DNA of 64,000 bases, taken from the NCBI GenBank assembly GCA_964414785.1, contig CAYPXZ010000003.1, positions 1-64,000 of the forward strand, in the 5' to 3' direction. Made by a program: the position numbers and the translations under genes. Under the pieces are notes generated by a model. The model did not search any database. It worked only from the letters and a program-made list of their open reading frames with translations, and was not told the DNA's origin. The stretch comes from Palsa-1447 sp964414785. GTDB taxonomy: Bacteria > Verrucomicrobiota > Verrucomicrobiia > Opitutales > Opitutaceae. How positions within the stretch are numbered: the stretch's first letter is position 1; the number at the start of each line of letters is the position of its first letter. Positions 9,084 through 17,761 of the stretch are shown here, piece after piece.

Positions 9084-10174
9084 GGCCCCGAGGGGGGCGC
9101 GGGTGAGGGCTCCGCCTGCCGCGGCGAGTCCGAGGTCCCGTTTGATCCCGAAACGAGCGTGCGCTGGACGTGCTCCCAGAGGCTCGCCGCGCGGTGCGAG
9201 AGGAGCTCCCTGCACTTTACGACCTCCGCCTCGCGGGCCGTCCGGTTCATCTCGGCGATCTTCGCCAGGTCGTCGAGGTTGTAGAGGAACACGTTCTGCA
9301 GGTCCGCCGCGGCCGCCTCGACGTCGCGAGGGAGCGCCAGGTCGATCAGGAGCAGGGGGCGGGCCGGGCGCTTCTTCATCGCCGTGGCGACGGCCGATGT
9401 GCTGACGACTGTCGTCGGCGCCGACGTCGAGCAGACGACAATGTCATAGTTTGAAAGGTGCGCGTCGATCTCCTCGAACCTGACGGTGTCTGCCCCGAGG
9501 CCGCCCGCGACCTCGGTGGCCCTCTCGATGCGCCGGCCGGCGACGGCGAGGTCCTCGGCGCCGCGGCTCTTGAAGGCCTTTGCCGTGCCCTCGCCGATCT
9601 CCCCGGTTCCGAGGACGAGCACCTTCACCTCGCCGAGGCTGCCGAAGATGTTGGTCGCCAAGTCCACGGCGACATTGGCCACGCTCACGCGGCCCGAGGA
9701 GATGCCGGTGTGGGTGCGCACGTGCTTCGCCGCCTGGAACGCCTTCTGGAAAAGCCGGTTGAGGACCGCCCCCGTGGAGCCCGACGCCTGGGCGGCCGCG
9801 TACGCCTCCTTCACCTGGCCGAAGATCTCGTTCTCGCCGACGAGCTGCGAGTCCAGCCCGCTCGCCACCTCGAACAGGTGCAGGGCTGCCTCCATTCCCG
9901 TCAGCCGGATCCGGATGCTCTCGAACTGGCCGACCTCGAACTTCTGGCGGGCGCAGTACACGGCCTGGACCGCGTCGACCGCGGCTTCATCGGAGGCCAC
10001 CCCGTAGAACTCGATGCGGTTGCACGTGTTGAGGACCGCGAGCTCGCGCAGCCCGGATACCGATGCAAGCTCGCCCCGGAGCGCGCTCTCCGAGTCGACG
10101 GCCAGCTTCTCGCGGACCTCCACAGGTGCATTGTGGTGGGTCGCGCCGATGAGGAAGAGGCGGGGTCCGCTCAT
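9080..10174 (-). CDS. hemA: Glutamyl-tRNA reductase
   Basis: 364 aa. It reduces glutamyl-tRNA to glutamate-1-semialdehyde, the first committed step of C5-pathway heme synthesis. The catalytic cysteine is C51 in LNTCNRIEFYG; GLDSQLVGENEIFGQVKEAY and the Rossmann motif VLVLGTGEIGEGTAKAF follow, then a C-terminal dimerisation helix. The open frame extends upstream through hemX, but MSGPRLFLIGATHHNAP is the expected start and its ATG overlaps the hemX stop (ATGA). The last four bases overlap the end of lpxB. Confidence 0.95.
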   Translation of the reverse strand: MSGPRLFLIGATHHNAPVEVREKLAVDSESALRGELASVSGLRELAVLNTCNRIEFYGVASDEAAVDAVQAVYCARQKFEVGQFESIRIRLTGMEAALHLFEVASGLDSQLVGENEIFGQVKEAYAAAQASGSTGAVLNRLFQKAFQAAKHVRTHTGISSGRVSVANVAVDLATNIFGSLGEVKVLVLGTGEIGEGTAKAFKSRGAEDLAVAGRRIERATEVAGGLGADTVRFEEIDAHLSNYDIVVCSTSAPTTVVSTSAVATAMKKRPARPLLLIDLALPRDVEAAAADLQNVFLYNLDDLAKIAEMNRTAREAEVVKCRELLSHRAASLWEHVQRTLVSGSNGTSDSPRQAEPSPAPPSGP

Positions 10175-11019
10175 GGCGCCGAAACCTTCGGGGTGGGGGG
10201 CGCCACCGGGTGGCGGCTCTCGTCGACCGCGCTCAGGGAGAGGAGCGCCGCCGCAAAGAGCGCAAGGCACGTCCACGCAAACCGCTTCGCGAGGAGACGG
10301 CCCGAGGCCCTCAGGCCGAAGGCGACCGCGGCCGCGGCCCAGACGGCGACCGTCGCCGCCAGCTTGAAGTGCCCCACGTTGGACGTGTCGCGGGTGAAGT
10401 AGACCGATCCGAACGCGAGGGCCAGCGTCAGGAGCGCCGTCCCGGCCCCGAGCAGGCGCACCTCGATGTGGTCCAGGACCATGATCGAGGGCAGGAACGA
10501 GAACCAGCCCCCCAGGCGCTTCGACTTGAGCGAGAAGTGCCGGAAGAGGAAGAGGGTGGAGGTGAGCGCCAGGAGCCCGTAGACCCCGTAGCTGAAGATC
10601 GCGAGCGCCGCATGGAGCTCGATCCAGGGGTTGCCGCCGAAGATGTGCGTGCGCCTGACGGAGTCCCATGCCGGTATCGAGAGGGACAGGATCGTGAGTG
10701 CGGCCCCGAGGCACGACGTGAAGTACCCGAGGACGCTCGAGCGGAACGTCACGCCGATCACAAGGTAGAGCGTGATGGCGGACCAGGCCGTGAACTGGAA
10801 GATCTCGAACTGGTTGCCGAGCGGGCAGCCCCCGGCCGCGTGGCCGCGGATCCCGAGGCCGATCCACTGGAGGACGTAGCCCGCGAGGATCGACCCGTAG
10901 ATGGCCAGCCCATGCATGCGGCCGCCCCGCACGATCGAGACCGTGCCGAGCAGGAAGCCAGCGGCATAGAACGCCGCGGCGCACCAAAGCCATTGCCGGT
11001 CGCTGAGATCTACATGCAT
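10171..11019 (-). CDS. HemX/CcsA-type cytochrome c assembly membrane protein
   Basis: 282 aa with about eight hydrophobic segments. The core resembles the CcsA/CcmC family: GNQFEIFQFTAW, GNPWIELHAALAIFSYGVYGLLALT and the later HFKLAA contain histidines of the sort that handle heme in this family. Its coupling to hemA is the classical hemX-hemA arrangement, in which HemX influences the level of glutamyl-tRNA reductase; a role in cytochrome c assembly is the alternative. The Trp-rich WGxxWxWD motif of true CcsA/CcmC is not evident, which favours HemX. The ATG at 11019 gives the expected N-terminus. Confidence 0.85.
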   Translation of the reverse strand: MHVDLSDRQWLWCAAAFYAAGFLLGTVSIVRGGRMHGLAIYGSILAGYVLQWIGLGIRGHAAGGCPLGNQFEIFQFTAWSAITLYLVIGVTFRSSVLGYFTSCLGAALTILSLSIPAWDSVRRTHIFGGNPWIELHAALAIFSYGVYGLLALTSTLFLFRHFSLKSKRLGGWFSFLPSIMVLDHIEVRLLGAGTALLTLALAFGSVYFTRDTSNVGHFKLAATVAVWAAAAVAFGLRASGRLLAKRFAWTCLALFAAALLSLSAVDESRHPVAPPTPKVSAP

Positions 11020-11059
11020 GGGGCTGCGATGCTGCCGGGGAGGGTCCGTCCGGGCAAGC

Positions 11060-11572
11060 CTATGGGTGGGCGGGCGGGGCCCACTGAGCGAGAAAGGCCA
11101 CAATCTTCGCCGGGCTGTGCCCCTCTCCCTCCTCGAGTTCCCCCGAATCCTTGGTGGTCAGCTGCTTGCCGTCAGAGTCGAGGACGACGAGGACGGGAAT
11201 CCCGTGCGCGACGGGGTTGCCGTAGCGGGCGACGACGCCCTCGTTTCGCTTCACCCCGTGGCGGGTGTTGACGTCGACCATGACCACCACGAAGCCCCGC
11301 CCGAGGGAGCCCGCGACGGAGGGGTCTGCCTCGAAGGTCGCATGGAGCCGTTTGCACCAGATGCACCAGTTCGCCCCGAAGTCGAGGAGGACGCGCTTGT
11401 GCTCGGCCGCGGCCACCGTGAGCGCGTCGGCGATTTGGGCCTCCCCGTTCGCATGCACGTCGTAGATGTCGGGCCCCATCTTGGGGTATTCGGGGTCGGA
11501 CCTGAGGGTCGATGCGGAAAGCAGGGCCAGGGCCGCAAGAAGGGGAAGAAGTCGGTGGGGGCTGGGGCTCAT
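11060..11572 (-). CDS. Exported thioredoxin-fold protein with CIWC motif
   Basis: 170 aa. A signal peptide (residues 1-24, hydrophobic LLPLLAALALLSAS) is followed by a thioredoxin-like domain of the Thioredoxin_7/DUF255 type: VLLDFGANWCIWCKRLHATF holds the active-site pair C70/C73, and a cis-Pro segment GIPVLVVLDSDGK follows. It is likely a periplasmic thiol-disulfide protein. It sits 40 bases upstream of hemX on the same strand, which suggests a part in cytochrome c or heme handling. The frame extends upstream, but only the ATG at 11572 gives a signal peptide. Confidence 0.87.
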   Translation of the reverse strand: MSPSPHRLLPLLAALALLSASTLRSDPEYPKMGPDIYDVHANGEAQIADALTVAAAEHKRVLLDFGANWCIWCKRLHATFEADPSVAGSLGRGFVVVMVDVNTRHGVKRNEGVVARYGNPVAHGIPVLVVLDSDGKQLTTKDSGELEEGEGHSPAKIVAFLAQWAPPAHP

Positions 11573-11660
11573 GGGTGGTTGTCCCGCAAAGATTGGTCTC
11601 GGGTTGGGTGCCGCAAGAGGGATTCGAGGTTGGCGACCCAATGCGTTGGGGAATAAGCAC

Positions 11661-12800
11661 CTACCGGATGCGTTTCCATGCGGCGACAAACATCCCGTTG
11701 GCGTCCAGATCCTGGGATACCAGCGCGACCCGCGGGCTTCCCGCCGCCGTGATCGCGAGGGCGCAGGGCTCAAAATCGCGGTGCGCCGCCTCGAATCCGT
11801 CGGCCACCCCGTCCGTCTCGCTTCGGGTCGTCGTGCACACCGAGTAGACGAGGCGGCCTCCCGGCTTCACGGAGCGGGCCGCGTTCGCGAGCAGCGCCCC
11901 CTGCACCGCGGTCAGCTCCCGGACGTCGTCAATCGAGGTCGTCCACCGCGCGTGGGGATTGCGCTGCCAGGTGCCGACGCCGCTGCACGGCGCGTCGACA
12001 AGGACTCCGTCGCACGGGGTCTTGAAGGGCGCCGATCCCGTGCCGGTCCAGACCGCGGTACGGTAGTTGAACACGCCCGCGCGGGCGGCCCTGCGCTTGA
12101 GGACGGAGATCCTGCGGACCGACCGGTCCGTCGCCCAGAGCATGCCCTTGTTGCGCATCAGGTCGGAGAGGTGGAGCGTCTTGCCCCCCTCTCCCGCGCA
12201 GGCGTCCCACCACGTCTCTCCGGGCGCCGGGGCGCAGGCGTGGCCCACGAGCTGCGAGGAGAGGTCCTGGATCTCAAATGCGCCGGACTGGAACCCGGGT
12301 TCCTTGTGCAGGTCCGCCGTGCCCTTGTACCTTAGGCACGCCAGGTCGGGCGGTGCCGAGAGGTATCCGGGGAGCGCCGGCTGCTCGCAGGAGCCAAGCG
12401 CGCGGGCCACCGCTTCGGTGCCGCCGACCTTAGTCCGTATCCAGAGCGAGGGCTCGCGCTGGAGGTGGCGCAGGTAGGCCGCGGAAAGCTCCATCTCCGC
12501 GGCAAGCCACGCCGGGACGGCCCGCGACGCGAGCGCCTCGAACTTGATGCCCGCGGGATTTCGCTCGAACTTGGCCTGGATCCCGAGGGCCGCGAGGACC
12601 TGCTTCTGGGAGGACTCGCCGCGCTCGAGCCAGTTGAGCCACCGGAAATATGTGAACACGGCCCGGCTCACGGAGCGCTTGCCGACCGCGCCGAGCGTCC
12701 GGTTGGACCCCAGATAGTCGCGAAGTGCGGCGTCGGCCGGGATTCCGGGCCGGACCCTCCCCAGCACCTGCGCCGCGTGGTTCTCTAGCGTCTCGCCCAT
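11661..12800 (-). CDS. RsmB/NOP-family RNA cytosine-C5 methyltransferase
   Basis: 379 aa SAM-dependent enzyme that methylates cytosine C5 in rRNA or tRNA. The AdoMet motif is WWDACAGEGGKTLHLSDL, motif IV is VLVDAPCSGVGTWQRNP with the Pro-Cys used to release product, and motif VI is RLVYSVCTTTRSE with the nucleophilic cysteine. The N-terminal 150 residues form the usual RNA-recognition region, although no NusB domain is evident. Which RNA position it modifies cannot be told. Its start overlaps the end of dnaE by 16 bases. Confidence 0.9.
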   Translation of the reverse strand: MGETLENHAAQVLGRVRPGIPADAALRDYLGSNRTLGAVGKRSVSRAVFTYFRWLNWLERGESSQKQVLAALGIQAKFERNPAGIKFEALASRAVPAWLAAEMELSAAYLRHLQREPSLWIRTKVGGTEAVARALGSCEQPALPGYLSAPPDLACLRYKGTADLHKEPGFQSGAFEIQDLSSQLVGHACAPAPGETWWDACAGEGGKTLHLSDLMRNKGMLWATDRSVRRISVLKRRAARAGVFNYRTAVWTGTGSAPFKTPCDGVLVDAPCSGVGTWQRNPHARWTTSIDDVRELTAVQGALLANAARSVKPGGRLVYSVCTTTRSETDGVADGFEAAHRDFEPCALAITAAGSPRVALVSQDLDANGMFVAAWKRIR

Positions 12801-15800
12801 CGGGTGTCGGGCTTTAGTTCAAGCGGGCGGGTCTCGATCCGGACTCCGGCGACCGACGGGTTGGAGCGCAGCTCCTGGAAGGCCGTGGCCGAAAGGCGCC
12901 ACGACAGGGCGGCGCTCGCCTCCGCGATGGGGGCCACCCCGCCGTCGAGGAGCACGGCGAACTCGATCCTCGTGTCCCCCGGGTCGCGCACGACCGCGTC
13001 GCGCAGGCCGTGCATGAACGCGTCGAGCGCGGGGTGGTCGGGCCTGATGATCCACGTCACCTTGCGCACGGTCCGGGCCACCGCGAGGTCCAGGGGGTAG
13101 CACTCCTTCACGTTGACCCGCGGGCCATCGGCGCCGCGGATGATGTTTCCCTGGACCATGACGGGGGCGTTCTCGGCGAGCACCGAGCCGAAGCTCGCGA
13201 AGGCGTCGGCGAACATGTTGAGCGCGATGGTCGCCTTCTTTGTCGCCAGAGTGAAGGCCACCCACGGGCGGTTGTCCTTCTTCGCGTATTTCTTCGCGAG
13301 GTTGGCGGCGATGCCGCAGAGGCGGAACTCCCCCCGGTCGGGGAGCCCCGAGAGCTCCTCGGCGGGCGCCGTGTCGATCGACTCCCAGAGCCCGGCGTAG
13401 TTGTTCATCGGGTGGCCCGAGACGTAGAACCCGAGGAGCTCCTTCTCGAAGGAGAGGCGCTCATGGGCGCTGAAGTCCGGCGGGGTCGCGGTGGAGGCGT
13501 GGCGCGATCCGTTCTTCTCACCCGCGGGGGCCGCGAGCTCCCCGAGGAAGTTGTCCTGTCCCGCCGCCTTGTCGCGCGCCTGGGCGGAGCTCGCGGCGAT
13601 CGCGGCGTCGATGCCCTCGAAGAGGCGCCGCCGCCCCGTTCCGCTGAAGTCGAAGGCGCCGGTCTTCACCAGGTGCTCGAGGACTCGCTTGTTGACGGCG
13701 CGCCCGTCGACCCGCGTGGCGAAGTCGTCAAAGTCCGCGAAGGCGCCGTTCGCCTCGCGCTCGGCGATGATCCGTTGCGCGGCGAGCTCCCCGACGCCCT
13801 TGATCCCCGCGAGCCCGAAGCGGATCTTCTCGCCGACAGGCGTGAACATCTCGCGCGACTCGTTGACGTCGGGCCCGAGGACCCCGAGGCCCATGGACTC
13901 GCACTCCGCCACGAAATGCGCGACCTTGTCGGAGTTGCCGAGCTCGGAGCTGAGCATGGCCGCCATGAACTCCACGGGATGGTTGGCCTTCAGGTAGGCC
14001 GTCTGGTAGCTCAGGAGCGCGTAGGCCGCCGAGTGCGACTTGTTGAACCCGTATCCGGCGAACTTGTTGAGGATGTCGAAGATCGCGTCGGAGGTCGCCT
14101 CGTCGATCCCGTGGAGCCTCTTCGCCCCGCCGACGAACTTTCCCCGCTCCTCGGCCATGGCCACGGGATCCTTCTTTCCCATGGCCCTGCGCAGCATGTC
14201 GGCCCCCCCGAGCGAGTACCCCGCGATGATCTTCGCGGCCTCCATGACCTGCTCCTGGTACACCATGACCCCGTAGGTCTCCCTGCAGACCTCCTCGAGC
14301 AGCTTGTGGGGGAACTTGACCGTGCTCGGGTCCTTCTTGCCGCGGATGTAGTCCGGGATCCAGTCCATGGGGCCCGGACGATAGAGGGCGATCAGCGCTA
14401 TGATCTCGTCGATCGACGAGACCTGCAGCTGGCGGCAGAGGTTCTGCATGCCGCCGGACTCAAGCTGGAACACGCCGGTCGTCTTTCCGGTGTTGAGGAG
14501 CGCGAAGGTCCTGGGGTCGTCGATCGGCACCTTCTCGATGTCGAAGGCCGGGTTCACGGTCCGACGGATGTTGTCCACCGCGTCCGCGATCACCGTCAGG
14601 GTCTTCAGGCCGAGGAAGTCCATCTTCAGGAGCCCCAACTTGCCGACGGCGTTCATGTCGAACTGCACCGTGACGTCGCCTTCCTGGAGCGTCAGCGGCA
14701 CGAACTCCTCGAGCGGCCGGTCGGTGATGATGATCCCCGCCGCGTGCTTGCCGGTGTTCCTGACCATGCCCTCGAGGACGCGCGCCTGCTCGAAGATCTT
14801 CTTCGCCGCGGGGTTCTTGGCGACCTCCTCGCGCAGCTCGGTCGACTTTGCGACGGCCTGCTCGAGGGTGATGTTGAGCTCGTCCGGTATCATCTTCGCG
14901 AGGCGGTCCGCCTCGGCGTAGGGCAGGTTGTGCACGCGCGACACGTCCCGGATCACCATCTTCGCCCCCATGGTCCCATAGGTGACGATGTTCGCGACGC
15001 ACGCGTCGCCGTACTTGTGCCTGACGTAGTCGATCACCTCGCCGCGCCGGCGCATGCAGAAGTCGATGTCGAAGTCGGGCGGCGACACGCGCTCGGGGTT
15101 GAGGAAGCGCTCGAAGAGCAGCTTGAAGCGCAGCGGGTCGAGGTTCGTGATCCCGAGGAGGTAGGCGACGAGGCAGCCCGCCCCGGAGCCGCGGCCCGGG
15201 CCCACGGGGATGCCCTGCTTCTTGGCCCAGTCGATGAAATCCCAGACGACCAGAAAGTAGTCGATGAAGCCCGTCTTCGCTATGACGCCGAGCTCGTACT
15301 CGAGGCGCTCGACAAGGACTGCCGCGAGCGCCGGGTCGGCCGCCTTTTCGGGGGCGGAGTAGTCGACGCCGTAGCGGACCCTAAGCCCGCCGACGCAAAG
15401 GCCCTTCAGGAAGCCCACCCGGTCCGATCCGACCTCGGCGGGAAGCGGGTACTTCGGGTAGCGCTCGCTGCCCTTGGGGAACGGGATCGCCAGGTCGCAC
15501 ATCTCGGCGACGGCCTGGGTGTTGATGACGGACTCGGGGACCTCGGCAAAGAGGCGCTCCATCTCGGCCCGCGACTTCAGGTAGAACTGCTGGCCGTCGA
15601 AGCGCATGCGCTTCTCGTCGTCAATCTTTGAACCGGTCTGGATGCACAGCATCGCGTCGTGGGAGCCCGCGTCCGAGGCGTGGACATAATGGACGTCGTT
15701 GGTGCAGATGACCTTCAGGCCGAACTCGTGGGCCAGCTTCAGGAGGCCGGGGATGATCTTCCGCTGCTCGGGGATGCCGTGGTCCTGGACCTCGACGAAG

Positions 15801-16330
15801 TAGTTCTCGCGCCCGAAGATGTCGACGAACCGCGCCGTGGCGTTGCGCGCCTCGTCCCAGCGGTCGTGGAGCAGGTGCTGGGGCACCAGTGAGGCCAGGC
15901 AACCGGTGAAGCCGATCAGGCCTTTGGAGTACCTGGCGAGGGTGTCCAGGTCCGTCCGCGGCTTGTAATAGAACCCCTTCAGGTGGGCGTCGCTTACGAG
16001 CTTTAGGAGGTTCTGGTAGCCCTCGATGTTGCGGGCCAGGAGCCCCAGGTGGAAGATGCTCCGGCCCTCATCGCTTCGCCCCTGCTTCTCGAGCCGGGAC
16101 CCCTCCGAGAGGTAGAGCTCGCAGCCGATCAGGGGCTTGATCCCCCGGCTCTTCGCGGCCGTGTAGAAGTCAATGGCGCCAAAGAGGTTGCCATGGTCCG
16201 TGAGCGCCAGGGCACTCATGCCAAGCTGGCCCGCCCGCTCGGTCAGCTGGTCGATCCGGCAGGCCCCGTCCAGGAGGCTGTAGTCCGAATGGACGTGGAG
16301 GTGGACGAAGTTCTTGTCGGCAGAGGACAC
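12785..16330 (-). CDS. dnaE: DNA polymerase III subunit alpha
   Basis: 1181 aa, the usual DnaE1 length. It is the replicative polymerase catalytic subunit. A PHP domain (FVHLHVHSDYSLLDG) occupies the N-terminus; the palm has PDFDIDFCMRRRGEVIDYV (418-436) with the catalytic aspartates; the fingers, helix-hairpin-helix and OB-fold (about 960-1060) follow. The PHP histidines and aspartates look intact, so proofreading by this domain is possible. It starts with GTG at 16330. A long antisense ORF (13010-15631) is a codon-bias shadow. Confidence 0.97.
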   Translation of the reverse strand: MSSADKNFVHLHVHSDYSLLDGACRIDQLTERAGQLGMSALALTDHGNLFGAIDFYTAAKSRGIKPLIGCELYLSEGSRLEKQGRSDEGRSIFHLGLLARNIEGYQNLLKLVSDAHLKGFYYKPRTDLDTLARYSKGLIGFTGCLASLVPQHLLHDRWDEARNATARFVDIFGRENYFVEVQDHGIPEQRKIIPGLLKLAHEFGLKVICTNDVHYVHASDAGSHDAMLCIQTGSKIDDEKRMRFDGQQFYLKSRAEMERLFAEVPESVINTQAVAEMCDLAIPFPKGSERYPKYPLPAEVGSDRVGFLKGLCVGGLRVRYGVDYSAPEKAADPALAAVLVERLEYELGVIAKTGFIDYFLVVWDFIDWAKKQGIPVGPGRGSGAGCLVAYLLGITNLDPLRFKLLFERFLNPERVSPPDFDIDFCMRRRGEVIDYVRHKYGDACVANIVTYGTMGAKMVIRDVSRVHNLPYAEADRLAKMIPDELNITLEQAVAKSTELREEVAKNPAAKKIFEQARVLEGMVRNTGKHAAGIIITDRPLEEFVPLTLQEGDVTVQFDMNAVGKLGLLKMDFLGLKTLTVIADAVDNIRRTVNPAFDIEKVPIDDPRTFALLNTGKTTGVFQLESGGMQNLCRQLQVSSIDEIIALIALYRPGPMDWIPDYIRGKKDPSTVKFPHKLLEEVCRETYGVMVYQEQVMEAAKIIAGYSLGGADMLRRAMGKKDPVAMAEERGKFVGGAKRLHGIDEATSDAIFDILNKFAGYGFNKSHSAAYALLSYQTAYLKANHPVEFMAAMLSSELGNSDKVAHFVAECESMGLGVLGPDVNESREMFTPVGEKIRFGLAGIKGVGELAAQRIIAEREANGAFADFDDFATRVDGRAVNKRVLEHLVKTGAFDFSGTGRRRLFEGIDAAIAASSAQARDKAAGQDNFLGELAAPAGEKNGSRHASTATPPDFSAHERLSFEKELLGFYVSGHPMNNYAGLWESIDTAPAEELSGLPDRGEFRLCGIAANLAKKYAKKDNRPWVAFTLATKKATIALNMFADAFASFGSVLAENAPVMVQGNIIRGADGPRVNVKECYPLDLAVARTVRKVTWIIRPDHPALDAFMHGLRDAVVRDPGDTRIEFAVLLDGGVAPIAEASAALSWRLSATAFQELRSNPSVAGVRIETRPLELKPDTRWARR

Positions 16331-16408
16331 GTGAGGTTAAGCAAGATCAGCCCGGCGGATGCGCAAGCCGGAATGGAGTCCGGCCCTGTTTGGGGCACCT
16401 TTTAACCG

Positions 16409-16439
16409 TTGACGGGGCCGGATCCAAGTGGCCTATTAG
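16409..16439 (+). promoter_or_regulatory. Candidate promoter of rpsU
   Basis: TTGACG (16409-16414) and TATTAG (16434-16439) resemble -35 and -10 boxes, with a rather long 19-base spacer. They sit about 28 bases before the rpsU ATG and in an AT-richer patch between divergent dnaE and rpsU. Confidence 0.35.
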
Positions 16440-16466
16440 CGGGCTTTTCCTTTCACGAAGCAGACC

Positions 16467-16664
16467 ATGTCCATCGAAATCAAGATCCGCAAGAACGAGC
16501 CCATCGACCGTGCGCTCAGGCGCATGAAGAAGAAGCTCGACCGCGAGAACATCATCAAGGGTACCCGCGCCAAGCGCTACTACGAGAAGCCGTGCGAAAA
16601 GCGCCGCCGCAAGAATAAGGTCATGGCCTTCACTGCGATGCTGCGCCGCCGTTACGACAGCTGA
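16467..16664 (+). CDS. rpsU: 30S ribosomal protein bS21
   Basis: 65 aa, highly basic. MSIEIKIRKNEPIDRALRRM followed by KKKLDRENIIKG and a Lys/Arg-rich tail is the typical bS21 sequence. The protein sits near the anti-Shine-Dalgarno end of 16S rRNA and aids initiation. It is a single-gene unit with its own candidate promoter and a strong intrinsic terminator, and is divergent from dnaE. Confidence 0.95.
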   Translation: MSIEIKIRKNEPIDRALRRMKKKLDRENIIKGTRAKRYYEKPCEKRRRKNKVMAFTAMLRRRYDS

Positions 16665-16688
16665 CGCGGCTGTCCGACCCATTTGAAG

Positions 16689-16723
16689 CCGCGCCCTGAC
16701 GCCCGTCGGGCGCGGTTTTTTTT
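16689..16723 (+). terminator. Rho-independent terminator of rpsU
   Basis: An 8-bp perfect GC stem (CCGCGCCC at 16689-16696 pairs with GGGCGCGG at 16708-16715) is followed directly by eight T residues (16716-16723). It lies 25 bases after the rpsU stop. Confidence 0.92.
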
Positions 16724-16761
16724 AGTGCAAATAGGGCAGCTTGTTTGATCTTTGGACTGCC

Positions 16762-17730
16762 GTGAGTCCCGTCCCCGCGCTTTCGACAAGCTGGTGCTCC
16801 CAGCGCCACAAGGACGGCTTCGAGATGATCCGGGAGATGGCCGACCTGGGGTTCGAGCGCGTGGAGCTCAGCCACGGCATACGGATCACGCTCGTGCCGG
16901 GGATCCTCAAGGCCGTCGAGCAGGGCCTGGTCAAGGTGGGGTCGACCCACAACTTCTGCCCCCTTCCGATGGGGGTGTTCAACGCCGCGCCCAACTTCTA
17001 CCAGCCCTCGTCGCCCGACTCCCGGGAGCGGGAGCAGTGGGTTCGCCAGACGAAGAAGTCGATCGACTTCGCGGCGCAGGTCGGCGCCTCCCTGCTCGTG
17101 TGCCACCTGGGCAGCGTCAGGTATTTCTGGCTCGCCCCCGATAGGCACATGACCGCGTACCTGGAGAGTCACCCGGACGCGGTCAAGTCCGGCGACAAGG
17201 CCTACGGCGCCCTGGTCGAGAAGGCCTTCCACAAGATTCGCAAGACCATGGTGCCGTACTGGCGGAGGACGCAGGAGGCGGTCCTTGGCGTGCTCGATTA
17301 CGCGGAGGAGAAGCACGTCAGGCTCGGACTTGAGAACCGCGAGAGGTTCGAGGAGCTGCCGATCGACGCGGACTTTCCCCAGTTCCTGGCCTCGATGCCC
17401 GCGAACTCGCCCGCCGGCTACTGGCACGACGCGGGTCACGCGCACCTGAAGCAGGGCATGGGGCTTATCGACCACCGCCGCCAGCTCGAGGACAACGCGG
17501 CGCGGCTCCTCGGCTTCCATCTGCACGACGTCGACGCGCAGGGCCATGATCACCAGGCGATCGGAACGGGGACCGTGGACTTCGAGATGCTCTCGGGTTT
17601 CTTCCGCCCCGAGCACCTTTTCGTGATCGAGCTGAGCCCGCGCGTGACCGTCGACGGCGTGCGCGCGTCGAAGGCCCGCATCGAGTCGCTGCTCGCAAGG
17701 ATCGGACCCGCGGCGCGGCCCCCGGCTTAG
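16762..17730 (+). CDS. Sugar phosphate isomerase/epimerase-like TIM barrel
   Basis: 322 aa, AP endonuclease family 2 / xylose isomerase-like fold. ALSTSWCSQRHKDGFEMIRE, GFERVELSHGIR, LGLENRERFEELP, GYWHDAGHAHLKQ and LGFHLHDVD carry the metal-ligand Glu, His and Asp residues typical of the fold. The substrate is unknown. A TTG at 16741 also opens the frame, but the GTG at 16762 places the start just before the conserved first strand. Either way the gene begins only 17-38 bases after the rpsU terminator, so its leader is very short or it relies on read-through. Confidence 0.85.
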   Translation: MSPVPALSTSWCSQRHKDGFEMIREMADLGFERVELSHGIRITLVPGILKAVEQGLVKVGSTHNFCPLPMGVFNAAPNFYQPSSPDSREREQWVRQTKKSIDFAAQVGASLLVCHLGSVRYFWLAPDRHMTAYLESHPDAVKSGDKAYGALVEKAFHKIRKTMVPYWRRTQEAVLGVLDYAEEKHVRLGLENRERFEELPIDADFPQFLASMPANSPAGYWHDAGHAHLKQGMGLIDHRRQLEDNAARLLGFHLHDVDAQGHDHQAIGTGTVDFEMLSGFFRPEHLFVIELSPRVTVDGVRASKARIESLLARIGPAARPPA

Positions 17731-17761
17731 CGCCGGGGGCGCCGGCCCCTTTGGCCCGGCG

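Noticed and set aside
9080..10993. Apparent 637-aa HemA fusion protein
   Set aside because: The hemA frame stays open upstream through hemX by chance. HemX is encoded in a different frame, with an ATGA junction at 10171-10174.
13010..15631. 873-aa ORF on the plus strand across dnaE
   Set aside because: It is antisense to a full-length dnaE, rich in Arg, Glu, Asp, Val and Leu in the way of high-GC shadow frames, and resembles no protein family.
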